This document shows, in pieces, positions 40,147 through 49,422 of a stretch of DNA of 64,000 nucleotides; position 1 is the stretch's first letter, and the number at the start of each line of letters is the position of its first letter. The translations under genes and the position numbers were made by a program. The notes below the pieces were generated by a model, which was not told the origin of the DNA, ran no database searches, and saw nothing but the letters and a program-made list of their open reading frames with translations. Source of the stretch: Acheta domesticus (Eukaryota; Arthropoda; Insecta; Orthoptera; Gryllidae); NCBI GenBank assembly GCA_031308135.1, contig JAHLJT010009436.1:214681420-214745419 (forward strand), in the 5' to 3' direction.

Positions 40147-41630
40147 ATATACTTAGATAAATATGTAATCATTCCCAAAAATCTGCTGAGTTCCGCGACA
40201 TTCTTTGGTGTTTGTATCTGTTTTATTGCTTCCACTTTGTGTCAACTTTAATACCATCGGCTGAAATAACATGTCCCATGTACTTGACCTGATTACTACA
40301 GTACTGTATCTTGTTTGGACTAAATCTTACTACTCTTTCTCTAGCTCTGTTCAGAACACGATACAAAGTTTCATCATGTTCTTCCTTTGTTTTTGAAATG
40401 TATAATGAGATCATCAATGTACACTTTTACGTTTGGAATATCCTCAAAGATTTCTGTGAAAGTTCTGTGAAAAATCTCTGGAGCTATGGATAATCCAAAT
40501 GGAAGCCTAAGAAAACGATACCTGCCAAAAGTTGTGGCAAATGTCGTTAGCTTCGATGCTGTATCTGACAAATCAATTTGCCAGAATCCTCTATGCGCAT
40601 CAAGAACTGTGAAAAAAAATGAGCCAGCCATTTCTACAGTAATTTCTTCAAATGTTGGCATTTCATACCTTTCGCTTACCAAAGCTTGATTTAAATGAAA
40701 GGGGTCCAAACAAATTCTCAGGGATTTATTTGGTTTATGCACTAAAAACAATGGGTTAACAAATTCTGATGGCTCGGTCATTTTAGTGATGATACCATCA
40801 TCTTCCATTTTTTGTAACTCAATTTTTAAATCTTTAATTATTTTAAAAGGGACTCTACGACACGGAACTGCGACAGCTTGATAAACTTCTTTCAGTTTGA
40901 AATCATGAAGTTTATTGCTAATCTTACCTATACCTTGGAAAACATCGTGATGCTTTTGCATAAAATCCGATTCATTGTCAACTTCTAAAGCATCCACAGT
41001 TTTTCTTACTATATCTAATTCTTGTAGACCCCTCAGGCCTAAAATAGGTGCTGATTTGTCGGTCGTGGGAACAATTACAAAATCCATTTTGTACTTTCGA
41101 TCGTTAGTGGAAACATTCAGTTTACATGAACCTGTAACATGGAGCTTTTGCCCACCATAATTAGAAATATCATACTGACATTGATTGAGATTTTGTGATA
41201 CATCTAATTTTTGAAAAATATACTCTGGAATTACATTAACATGTGCTTCCGTATCAAGTTTAAATTTAAGTGTCTTATTACAATCAAGAATCTTTAACGT
41301 GGTAAACCAATTGTTTTCTAATTTTATATCATTAATTTCAATTGCACCAAGAATATACTCACATTCATCATCATTTCCATTTTCTATAACATTTACAAAC
41401 TTTGAACGACACACTTTTGCAAAATGACCTAATTTTTTACATTTTAAGCATACCTTACCACTTGCCGGACACAAGTTTTTTGTATGAAACAAACCGCATC
41501 GTTGACAACATGGTGTCGATGAAGTTGGATGTTGGCTTCTTTGTCCTGTTGACTGCGTCTGTTGGATGCACTGATTTCTTGAAAGATTTTGCGTACCTCC
41601 TGATCGTTGTTGTGTGTGTCCTTGTTGCAT
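40147..41630 (-). pseudogene. Gypsy nucleocapsid knuckles, protease and reverse transcriptase
   Basis: The frame 41630-40374 (418 codons) starts in the end of gag: CCQRCGLFHTKNLC and CLKCKKLGHFAKVC are CCHC knuckles. Protease follows, with LKFKLDTEAHVNVIP at the active site (codons at 41255-41244), where D-T-G-A is expected and the Gly is Glu. RT then shows PSEFVNPLFLVHKPNKSLRI, TVLDAHRGFWQIDLSD, FLRLPFGLSIAPEIFHRTF and VYIDDLIIH (catalytic box near 40421-40410). A frameshift moves the rest to 40417-40223 (SPNKIQYCSNQVKYMGHVIS), and another gives VEAIKQIQTPKNVAELSRFL before the inverted duplication. Confidence 0.92.
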
Positions 41631-42290
41631 TGTATGAGCACCTGGTTTCTTCTTCCGTCATTGTCTTTATGTGAATGTCTGCTTCCTCCGCGACCTTGCA
41701 AATTTTTATTGCCTTTTCTAAGGTTAGGTTTGTTTCGCGAAGAAGCCTGTCCTTAACCCTTTGGTCGTGAACACCATTCACGATTCGATCTTGGATCAAA
41801 CGATCTTTAAGATTACCAAAATCACTGTTCGCGGTCAGCTTTCTCAGTTCTGTAAGATACTGATCAAAATGTTAATTTGCACCTTGAACACGCGTATTGA
41901 ACGTGTGACTTTCGACACTGATATTTTTTTTGGTAAAAATTGTCCAATTTACTTACCACTGTTTTAAACACTTTCTTTTCTGCTGCAGTCAATGTTAAAG
42001 TGTTGAAAATATCGACAACACTGTCACCGGCACAATGCAATTAAAACTGCAACTTGGATTTCTTCATCCTTGTTGTTGATGCCCGTTACAACACAATACA
42101 ACAGAAAACTGTTTTTGAATTTTTGCCAGTTGATTCCAAGATCACCTTCCATAGACATCGGCTTAGGCTGCTTTAGCGATTCCATTGTTTGCGAGTATGT
42201 TCTTTGTTCGAATGATCTCAAATATTGGCATTGAATTACATCAGGCAACTTTTTTAACTTGTTCGAAACAAATGTTGAGAACACACCGAA
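41444..42290 (-). pseudogene. Gag of the gypsy element, frameshifted
   Basis: An open start at 42284 includes LPDVIQCQYLRSFEQRTYSQ and GDLGINWQKFKNSFLLYCVV (typical capsid start, 'W..F...F..Y'). After a frame change comes LTLTAAEKKVFKTVVSKLDN, and in the 41799-41455 frame DRIVNGVHDQRVKDRLLRET and LTLEKAIKICKVAEEAD, the standard end of gypsy capsid before the knuckles. At least two frame changes; dead. Confidence 0.85.
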
Positions 42291-42329
42291 CTTACGACTG
42301 CGTTTACTAACAGATTGTTCGACAGCTTA

Positions 42330-42340
42330 CGACTGCGCCA
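42330..42340 (-). promoter_or_regulatory. Primer binding site, tRNA-Ser type
   Basis: The minus strand reads TGGCGCAGTCG immediately after the 5' LTR. This is complementary to a tRNA 3' end CGACTGCG-CCA, which fits the acceptor end of insect tRNA-Ser. Eleven bases match, after which the sequence diverges. Confidence 0.75.
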
Positions 42341-43311
42341 TGTTGTGATTAAATAAACCACTTGTTTCATTTAATAACAGTTTTATTTACGACAACGAGC
42401 ACATGCTTCGTTCTGCACTGTTACAGATGTATATACCAGTGGCGTAGCGTCAGGGGACGCTGAGATGCTGAGCATCCCCGTATATAAGAACCTTAAATAC
42501 TGTATTGATAATCTTACAAGTGGTCTGTTGAGCGAAACACGTTTTGTATTAATTTAAAATTGACTTCCTATGATTGAATTCGGCGGGCTGTTGAAGCTGG
42601 CCTCTGATTGATTGGAAGCTAAAATACTTCAGCGTCTGCCGCCAGATTGCGACGAGCAATGACGCATGCGCAGATGGCGAGGTCCCCCTCTCCCCTCTTC
42701 ACCCCTGGCCCTGAGAAACCCGACTGCTTTACGCTAGCGTCTACTGCGGAAAGAAGCTCGTTTGTGCACGAGAGCGCAGCACACTTCAGGCGTTCAGTAA
42801 ATTATCTTTCTCTCTCTCACTCGGGAGTCCCCGCTTGGTCATGGGTACAAACTGTAGAAATAGTGCCTGACTACTATTTCTTAATTAATATCCAAGAAAT
42901 TGTATTATCTCTTAAATAGATTACATATTATTTAAGTCTGCAATGTATAAATTAACAAATGGTCGTATTGCCATTCGCGTATAAGAATTAAAGCTGAGCC
43001 ATTGTATAATTTGCTTTCAAGACATCGGCAGCCCTGACTGCTGTGAGGATTTTGTGGGAAGCGCCTACACCGTCGTAAGCAATCGAGATCGTGGAAGTAG
43101 TCCCAGTGCGGTCCCAGTGTATCTGCCTTGTGTTGCGTTCGCCTGTTAGACGAAGTAGTTGATAGTGACATTTTGTGTGTTATTGTTGAGCATCCCCAAA
43201 CGTGTGAGTCACGCTACGCCACTGGTATATACGGCACAGAGTATTGCGCAGTGCGGCAACTGCATCTAGCGATGCCTTGGTGAACTAACATACAACAACT
43301 AACATACAACA
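42341..43311 (-). repeat. 5' LTR of the gypsy element (split by a hAT MITE)
   Basis: LTR parts are 42341-42436 and 43233-43311. The end carries a 14-base tandem repeat of ACTAACATACAACA not present in the other LTR, and a small deletion after GGCACAGAG. Otherwise nearly identical to 36793-36969. Confidence 0.92.
42437..43224. mobile_element. hAT-type MITE with perfect 8-bp duplication
   Basis: Ends are CAGTGGCGTAGCGT and ACGCTACGCCACTG, with subterminal GGGGATGCTCA inverted repeats. GTATATAC flanks it on both sides (42429-42436 and 43225-43232). The 788-bp interior has no transposase. CAG...CTG ends with 8-bp duplications are diagnostic of the hAT superfamily. The third target copy, the 3' LTR at about 36881-36888, is the empty site. 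Confidence 0.93.
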
Positions 43312-43437
43312 GTCATATATAAGTAAATGTACTCGTAATTATGAAATATCGAATTCCTTATTGGCGTTTGAGGTCTTCTTCGACTTTTCCCCTTTTTCTC
43401 GTTCTCTCTTTCCACCTTTCGGATTCGTTGGTGTAAT

Positions 43438-43797
43438 CGGATTCGTTGGTGTAACGGTTAGCGTGCCGGACTGTCATACCCAAATTCGCGGGTTCAAAAC
43501 CGATCGCAGCCGTGGATTTTTAAGGGCGAAAAAATCCTTCGTACGCCTTCCGCGGAGGGGAAGTAAAGCCGGCTGGCCCATGTTAGTAGATTTACTTGCA
43601 TGTAAAAGATCCTCAAGCCTAAATGACGCCTCTGAGCTCAATTCAAATCGCCTGTTTCGTCGCCCGAGATAATACCTTTCTCCGCTAGGTGAAAGGAGCG
43701 TAGCGAAATTTGCGTGGTCAGACGGAAGAGCGGGCCTGATGGCCCGAGTCTCGCCACGTAAAATAAGGCATTAACTATAACAACTATAACTATAACC
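43438..43797 (+). mobile_element. tRNA-derived SINE
   Basis: The 5' head has a polymerase III A box TGGTGTAACGGTTAGCG (43447-43463) and B box GGGTTCAAAACC (43490-43501) at tRNA spacing. The region between, with GGACTGTCATACC, resembles a tRNA-Asp anticodon arm. An unrelated body of about 250 bp follows, then an (AACTAT)-type tail at 43770-43797. A 17-base piece of the head (CGGATTCGTTGGTGTAA) is duplicated just upstream (43420-43436). Confidence 0.85.
43447..43501 (+). promoter_or_regulatory. Internal RNA polymerase III promoter (A and B boxes) of the SINE
   Basis: A box at 43447-43463 and B box at 43490-43501, about 43 bases apart between starts, as in tRNA genes. Confidence 0.8.
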
Positions 43798-44939
43798 TGG
43801 GCGGAATTTTTGGGTTACAGCCACTTGGCCGTGTCTCAATCTGGACCCGTTCAGAGCACCTCAAGACCTATCTCACCACCTCCAAACATTTTAGAACTTT
43901 GCTGAAAATTAATAGTATCCGATTCAATAAATTTGAGGCATAATGAAGAGATCTCATAGAGGTAATTAGCCTTCTTTGATATACATTATTTCTTCATAAA
44001 TATTACAAAGGGCAAGAGACCTTCCGATCTGTTTGAGAATTAAAATGAGTTTATTTTTTCTATATATAACCAACTGGGGTTGCTGGAAATTTAGATCAGA
44101 GAAATAAAACAATACTCTTGTTTATTAAACGCAATGAAAATGATTACTCTTGTGTTTAAACCTTGAAAAGGAACGATCTGGTAAAACTCAACAGTGATCT
44201 CTATCAAATTTTCGGTAGACGGACACACGTTTAATCAAGGCAAAAAAAAAAAAAAAAAAAAAATCTAGCGTAGAAAACAAAGTTTTATGATAACTTTGAT
44301 TTCATTACTCGAAAGGGTCGTATATTTCATTATTCCATGTTCATCTTAAAAATATTGCGTCTGGAATATCCTTTCTCGTTTTACTATTATAGGAAAGGAG
44401 AACCGATTTTTATACTCGTATGTTGAATTTGGTATAATGCTAAGATGATAAAACAGTATAATACTACTACGAATTTTCAGTAGTTTTATGTTTAAACAAC
44501 AAATAAAATGCTTTTTGGAATGATGTTCAATATTATATAATTCATATGCTATCTATATCTGCAGTTATCTTTCTAGTTTTTGTTTGCTGTTTGACATCGT
44601 ACTTTACAGTGGAACTTATCTTCAGCTTACATTCTTTTCCAACACTATACATTAATCCTTTTATTATTTACTAATAATAAGGTAGTTATCAACAGAACAG
44701 TGAAAAGATCAAATAAATAAGTATGACACTCATAAAAGACCTTAATAAACTGTTATGTGTCACTTTGCGTTATTCTCTATAACAAATCATACATAGAGCA
44801 CAAAACAATTGCACGTAAATGTCTTAGACAACAATTTCGTACATCGACATATTAAATATATAGATTTTTATTAATAGAAGACACTTCCAATCTGAATAGA
44901 TGAGTTTCTAACTGATCCTCATTGTTGTGGAATTGAGAC
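43798..44939. other. Nothing recognised
   Basis: AT-rich sequence with a poly(A) run of about 22 at 44242-44263; no gene or named repeat. Confidence 0.55.
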
Positions 44940-45560
44940 AAAATATTGAACTTTCTCTCGGGCCGCCACATTTCTCTTGTATGTTCCACAGAGAACGGTG
45001 TAGCATGTATTGCAGAAACATTGAGTGTATTCCTTGCGGCAGCAAAAAGTGCATCACACTATACCTCATTTTACTTAAGAGAGAATGATTTAACGAATGG
45101 TATTAAGGAAGTTCATGAATCTTCAATTGAACCGACAGATAGTTTTATTTAGGAACGATTCAATCTTCTTGAGGGGGAAAATATTGCTATCATTTCAGAG
45201 ATAAATTGAGACAACATTTATCGAGAAGTTCAAAGATGGATATTGCTGGTCTGGAGCTTGCCGGGAGAATCAATTCAAATTCCGCGCCCAGAGATAATTA
45301 ATAAACTCGGTATTTCATGAAAGAATATTAATCTTCAAAATGTTTTTTAGTATATTACAATACTTAGAATAATCTATAGGAAACTATCACTTATGTGACA
45401 ATATTAAGCCCGCGGCACTAGGTCACATAAATATGCGCTAAAAATAATAATTCGAGCTTTCCAGGAGTTTCATTAATTTTCAAAAATGCTGCATCATGTT
45501 CTTCGTTTATGTTTACTCCGCCGTGTTCCGTGGCTATCATTTTGAACAGAACTGGAGTTT
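44940..45560 (+). pseudogene. Relic of a mariner-like transposase and its 3' flank
   Basis: Shifted frames read QRTVxHVLQKH and, further on, LRKFMNLQLNRQIVLFRNDS, which resembles the helix-turn-helix to first DDE-Asp stretch of IS630/Tc1/mariner transposases of the 'CAGGGTGTCC' insect group. The block aligns with the minus strand of 54.64-54.14 kb, and from about 45.27 kb with the arms of the 53.5-56.3 kb element (TCCGCGCCCAGAGATAATTA, GCCGTGTTCCGTGGCTATCA). Very decayed; the assignment is tentative. Confidence 0.5.
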
Positions 45561-45741
45561 CTATGCGTATTGTACCACAGTTTCTGGGTTGATGGCCCCC
45601 ATCTCGATCAGGTTTTTCGTCTAGTTTCCCTGATCCTTGAGCAAATGCTGAGATGGTGCCTTGTTTTGCTTCTGGACATAAATGTAACATCATTATTTGT
45701 GCACGTCTTCTGAATTTCAGTGGGAAATATAGTTCAAATTA
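45560..45741 (+). repeat. Family A repeat, copy 3 (head part)
   Basis: Matches copy 1 from GTATTGTACCACAG through GATGGCCCCCATCTCG to GGGAAATATAGTT. It stops where the hAT transposase starts. Its last 44 bases reappear at 47897-47940. Confidence 0.82.
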
Positions 45742-47886
45742 ATGAGTAACGCATCGTGCGGAAAAGGAAATACATACGACGGTTGAAGAACTAATAGGTG
45801 TATTAGCTAAAGCAGTTAAAGATGAGATTCTCCGAAACATTCGAAGTGCCAAGTATTTTTCCATAATTGTGGACTCTACACCAGACATGGACACGTGGAT
45901 CAACTCGCTATAGTTATTAGACATGTAGGAAAAGATGGTACACCAAAAGAGTCATTTTTGGAATTCCTTCCAAACACAGGCCATAAATCAAAGGAGATGT
46001 TCGACACTGTATGTAATTTTATGGAGATTAACGAACTGGACATTAATAATTGTGGTCAGTCCTACGACAACGCGTCAAATATGCGCGGTCTTTACACAGG
46101 TCTTCAAGCCCTATGAAAGATGTAAATGCTCTAATTGAATTCATCCCCTGCTCTGCTCATTCTTTAAATTTAGTTGGTGCAAATACAGCTGAAGCATGTA
46201 CTTATTTTCTACTTCTACAAAATGTATATAATTTCTTTAGTGCATCTACATCAAGGTGGGACATACTTCAAAATTTAGTAGATGAAGGATCCAGTACATC
46301 CTCTTTGAAAAGTCGTTCAATTACGCGCTGGTCAGCTCGAGATGATGCATGTCAGGGTCTAAAACATCGTTGGCAAAATGTTTTAGATGCCCTTCAAATT
46401 ATATCTGATGATTCTACGCAAAAACCGTCAACTCGTGCAGAAGCTAAAGGTCTTATTGTTGCTTTAAATCGACTTGAAACTGCTATTATGACCGAGGTTT
46501 GGGGATTCATTTTAGACCGCTTGAATGCGTCGAACAAACAACTGTAAAAGGTAGATATCGATTTAAGTTCCATGGTTGGTATTTACACGTCGCTTGTCGA
46601 ACTTTTAAAAACGAACAGAGAAAATTTTGAATTTTTTTAAGAGAAGGGTAAGAATCTGTCAAATACTGAAACGTATGAATCGGAAAACAAAAGAAAAAGG
46701 AAACGTAAAATGCAATATGATGAAACTAACGAGCATGTAGCAGAACCGACCACACGAGACAAGTTTAAAATTGACACTTATTTGGTTATTGTTGATAAAT
46801 TACTTGCAGAATTGAATAAGAGACTTGAAGCGTATAAAGATGTATATGACAAATTTAAGGCTGTCATTGAAATAGAAAAATTATCTTTGATAGATTGGAA
46901 AAAGCAGCGATATTTTTATGTTCAAAATTTCCACAATATCTTGAAGAATCGCTTGTTTCTGAGCTCATAGATTTAAGTTCGTATTTAAAAATCCTTGACG
47001 AAGATGTTAAGCCAACGCATCCTGCAGCTTTATTAAAGTGGTTACGGAAAGAAGAATTAGAATGTATTTATCCTAACGTTGACATTGCATTTCGCATCTT
47101 TTTATGTATTCCGGTGGCCAATTGCACAGCAGAACGTTCATTCTCTTGTTTAAAAAGGATTCAAAATTATTTGCGTTCAATGACAGAGTATCGACTGAAC
47201 TCCTCAGCGTTATTGTGTATCGAAGACAATTATCTCAACGGTTTAGATTATACTATAATTATTGATGAATTTGCTCACCAAAAGGCACGTCGCAAAATTT
47301 TACATCAAGAGAGAAATTAGCTATAATTAATAAAACGTTATTTCAACTGTATAAAAAAATCCAAAAAGTTAAATGTTATATTCCTTGTTTACAATGGTAA
47401 ATCGAAAATTATAATAACTGTTACAACATCGTAATATTCTAATCGTTAAGTTGTTGTAAATAAAAATCGATCATATTAATATTTAATAAAAGCTATTTAT
47501 TTGTCTACTTCATAAGAGTATACCTTATGATTTCAGAAATATATAAATCTGAAAGTAAGGCCCCTTGACGAAAGAAAAAATGTTGCAAATCTAGTTGTCA
47601 TGTTTTAGTTTCCTTTTAATGTTAACGTTTCAATGTTGAAACGTGAATAATGTTGAACGTTACTTGCTATGCAGATACAGTTTATATCCAAAATTAGCTA
47701 ATCCAAAAAATTTATTTAATTTATGAAAACAATGTGCAAAATGTAATGTTACTTTTAAAGTTAAAACGTTCAAATTAATGAGGAATTGTTACTGAAACGT
47801 TACAATTTGAAATGTAACATTAATTTTAAACAAGGGGCGGCAAATTTGATGTGCCTACGGGCAGCAAAAATATTAATCCGCCCCTG
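45742..47886 (+). mobile_element. Decayed ZMYM1-type hAT element
   Basis: Contains a transposase relic (45744-47320) and a right end CCGCCCCTG at 47878-47886, whose complement CAGGGGCGG is a hAT-type terminus. The left terminus is missing. The 3' region is rich in AACGTT-containing subterminal motifs (47.59-47.80 kb). It lies between direct repeats of family A. Confidence 0.75.
45744..47320 (+). pseudogene. hAT transposase, ZMYM1-like, frameshifted
   Basis: The frame from 45744 reads EELIGVLAKAVKDEILRNIR, then AKYFSIIVDSTPDM, with the first catalytic Asp of hAT in DSTPD (codon at 45872-45874). After a frame change: DQLAIVIRHVGKDGTPKESF, NNCGQSYDNASNMRG (second-Asp region) and, in the next frame, FIPCSAHSLNLVGANTAEAC and NFFSASTSRWDIL. 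Further pieces include MQYDETNEHVAEPTTRDKFK. The C-terminal dimerisation segment AERSFSCLKRIQNYLRSMTE is intact and ends at the stop 47318-47320. At least three frameshifts and two stops; dead. The conserved wording matches the zinc finger MYM-type protein 1-like hAT family. Confidence 0.88.
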
Positions 47887-47889
47887 AAA

Positions 47890-48240
47890 GTAATTTCATT
47901 ATTTGTGCACGTCTTCTGAATTTCAGTGGGAAATATAGTTATTCAAATTATCGTTTTCCATATTATCGCGGCAAAAAATATTACTCTTTCGTGAAGAACA
48001 TGAGGGTTCAGGGCAGGAATTTATAACTAATTTACCTTTGAAAATATATTTTATTATATAGGAGCGAATATTTTGTCAACAAAATTCGAAAAAAAACTCT
48101 TTCTGTATTCAAAATTCGACTAGAATATGGTTTAGGATAGAGATCACAGAATTATGAAAACGTGCACAAAATTCACTTCTCCCCGTAGCTCGTCACACAC
48201 AGTTTTTAACTGTTTTTGACGTAAATAAATAAATAAATAA
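47890..48240 (+). repeat. Family A repeat, copy 4 (tail part)
   Basis: Starts within CATTATTTGTGCACGTCTTC and runs to GTTTTTGACG and an (AAATA)n tail. Colinear with the second half of copy 1 (14.75-15.10 kb). Confidence 0.85.
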
Positions 48241-48242
48241 AA

Positions 48243-48460
48243 ATACATTTAAAAGATAGATGAACAGAACACAAAAACTCGTGATACTATTAACGTATTC
48301 TAGAGTAAGCCCCGCGATGCTTTCCTCATAGTCTATTACTAGACACTGTCGCCGTTTACGCGGAGAAAAGAGGAAATGCCCCACGTTGTAGGCGACGCGT
48401 CGCGACGCCTGTTGTAGCGGCCGGTTTGAATTTCGCGCCCGGAAGTGATTTTTTAAAACC
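48243..48460 (+). repeat. Mariner-arm fragment
   Basis: Matches part of the right arm of the 53.5-56.3 kb element: GTGATACTATTAACGTATTC, CGTTTACGCGGAGAAAAGAG and AGCGGCCGGTTTGAATTTCG. It lies directly behind the family A tail. Confidence 0.75.
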
Positions 48461-48499
48461 GTATGATTAAAGAATGGAAGAAGGAAAGAGAAGGGATAT

Positions 48500-49090
48500 T
48501 AATGATGTGACACAAGAAAAGAGCAGCAATATTATACGCTGATGATCAGGTGGTACTAGCTACAACTAAAGATGAACTCCAAAAAGCAGCACACAGACTA
48601 AACAAAATAGCAAAATAATATAAAATGAAAATTTCTAAGGCTATAGGAACAGCAGGAAAATATTACTGCAGAGTAAAAATTGCAATAAATAATCAGAAAA
48701 TTGAACGAATAGCAACTTTCATAGGCAACAAGATGTCACTAAGAGAGGAAGATACATGAACAAAACTGGCAAAATTTAACAAGATTAATGACTGCATAAA
48801 CAGACATTTCAGAAACGTGAAGAAAGAAACAAAAATGAAAATCCACAACGTAGTGGCAAAACCAACCGAACAATACGGCAGTGAAACATGGACACTCAGA
48901 GAATAGAGGCAACCCAAATGAGGTATTTAGCAGCATTTCAAGTAACTAGAAAAGATAAAATTTAACAACAAAGAAATAAGGAAAACAGTGAAAAACAAAA
49001 AATGTGGTCATTGAAATAGAGAGATACCAGACAAAATGGCAAAAACATATGAGAATAACGTAACGAAGTAGACTTCCAATGATAATGAAT
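48500..49090 (+). pseudogene. LINE reverse transcriptase fragment
   Basis: AAILYADDQVVLATTKDELQ (YADD at 48535-48546), then RIATFIGNKMSLREEDT, NDCINRHFRNVKKETKMKIH and EQYGSETWTLRE, all one after another with stops between. It is the same broad type as the 6.3-7.25 kb intronic LINE (shared YADDQVVLA and WTL motifs) but not the same copy. Both ends are missing. Confidence 0.8.
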
Positions 49091-49422
49091 GATGAAATAC
49101 TTATGTTTTTGAAAAGAAATAAACCAATGAGAACGGAATTTTTCCGAAGTTCTCCTTTCTCTCACAGAATATGTGTTATTATTTTGAATTAAATAGAAGC
49201 CTGGGTATGCTGCAGTATTTAACGTTAGTTTACAGGTAATTCCCGTAGGGGCCAGCCACGACCTGCGACCAAAGAAATTTTCTGTAACCACGTAATATAG
49301 TATAAATAAATTGTAGTGATTTTGGCGAGAGGGTAAGGAGTATATTACGGTGAATTACACGTTACATATCGTATGTGGCTACCTAAAGCACAGGCATTAG
49401 GTCTCATGAAGATAAGCAAAAA

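Larger units (their letters stand above)
36793..43311 (-). mobile_element. Ty3/gypsy LTR retrotransposon (Mag-like), broken
   Basis: LTRs of about 177 bp lie at 36793-36969 and 42341-43311 (the latter split by a 788-bp hAT element). A 5-bp duplication GTCAT flanks the whole unit (36788-36792 and 43312-43316). Read on the minus strand it runs 5' LTR, tRNA-Ser-type primer site, gag with two CCHC knuckles, protease, RT, RNase H, integrase and 3' LTR; there is no env. The two LTRs differ at only about two positions in their first 96 bases, so the insertion is fairly recent, yet gag and pol carry several frameshifts. The tRNA-Ser primer and pol wording suggest the Mag lineage. Confidence 0.92.

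Noticed and set aside
36793..43311. Endogenous retrovirus with env
   Set aside because: Nothing between integrase and the 3' LTR could encode an envelope protein; the C-terminal integrase frame ends about 80 bases before the LTR.
43447..43520. Functional tRNA gene
   Set aside because: A and B boxes are present but the acceptor and anticodon stems do not pair properly, and a SINE body and tail follow.
43361..43672. 103-codon plus-strand frame
   Set aside because: It runs through the tRNA-derived SINE and its upstream flank; not a gene.
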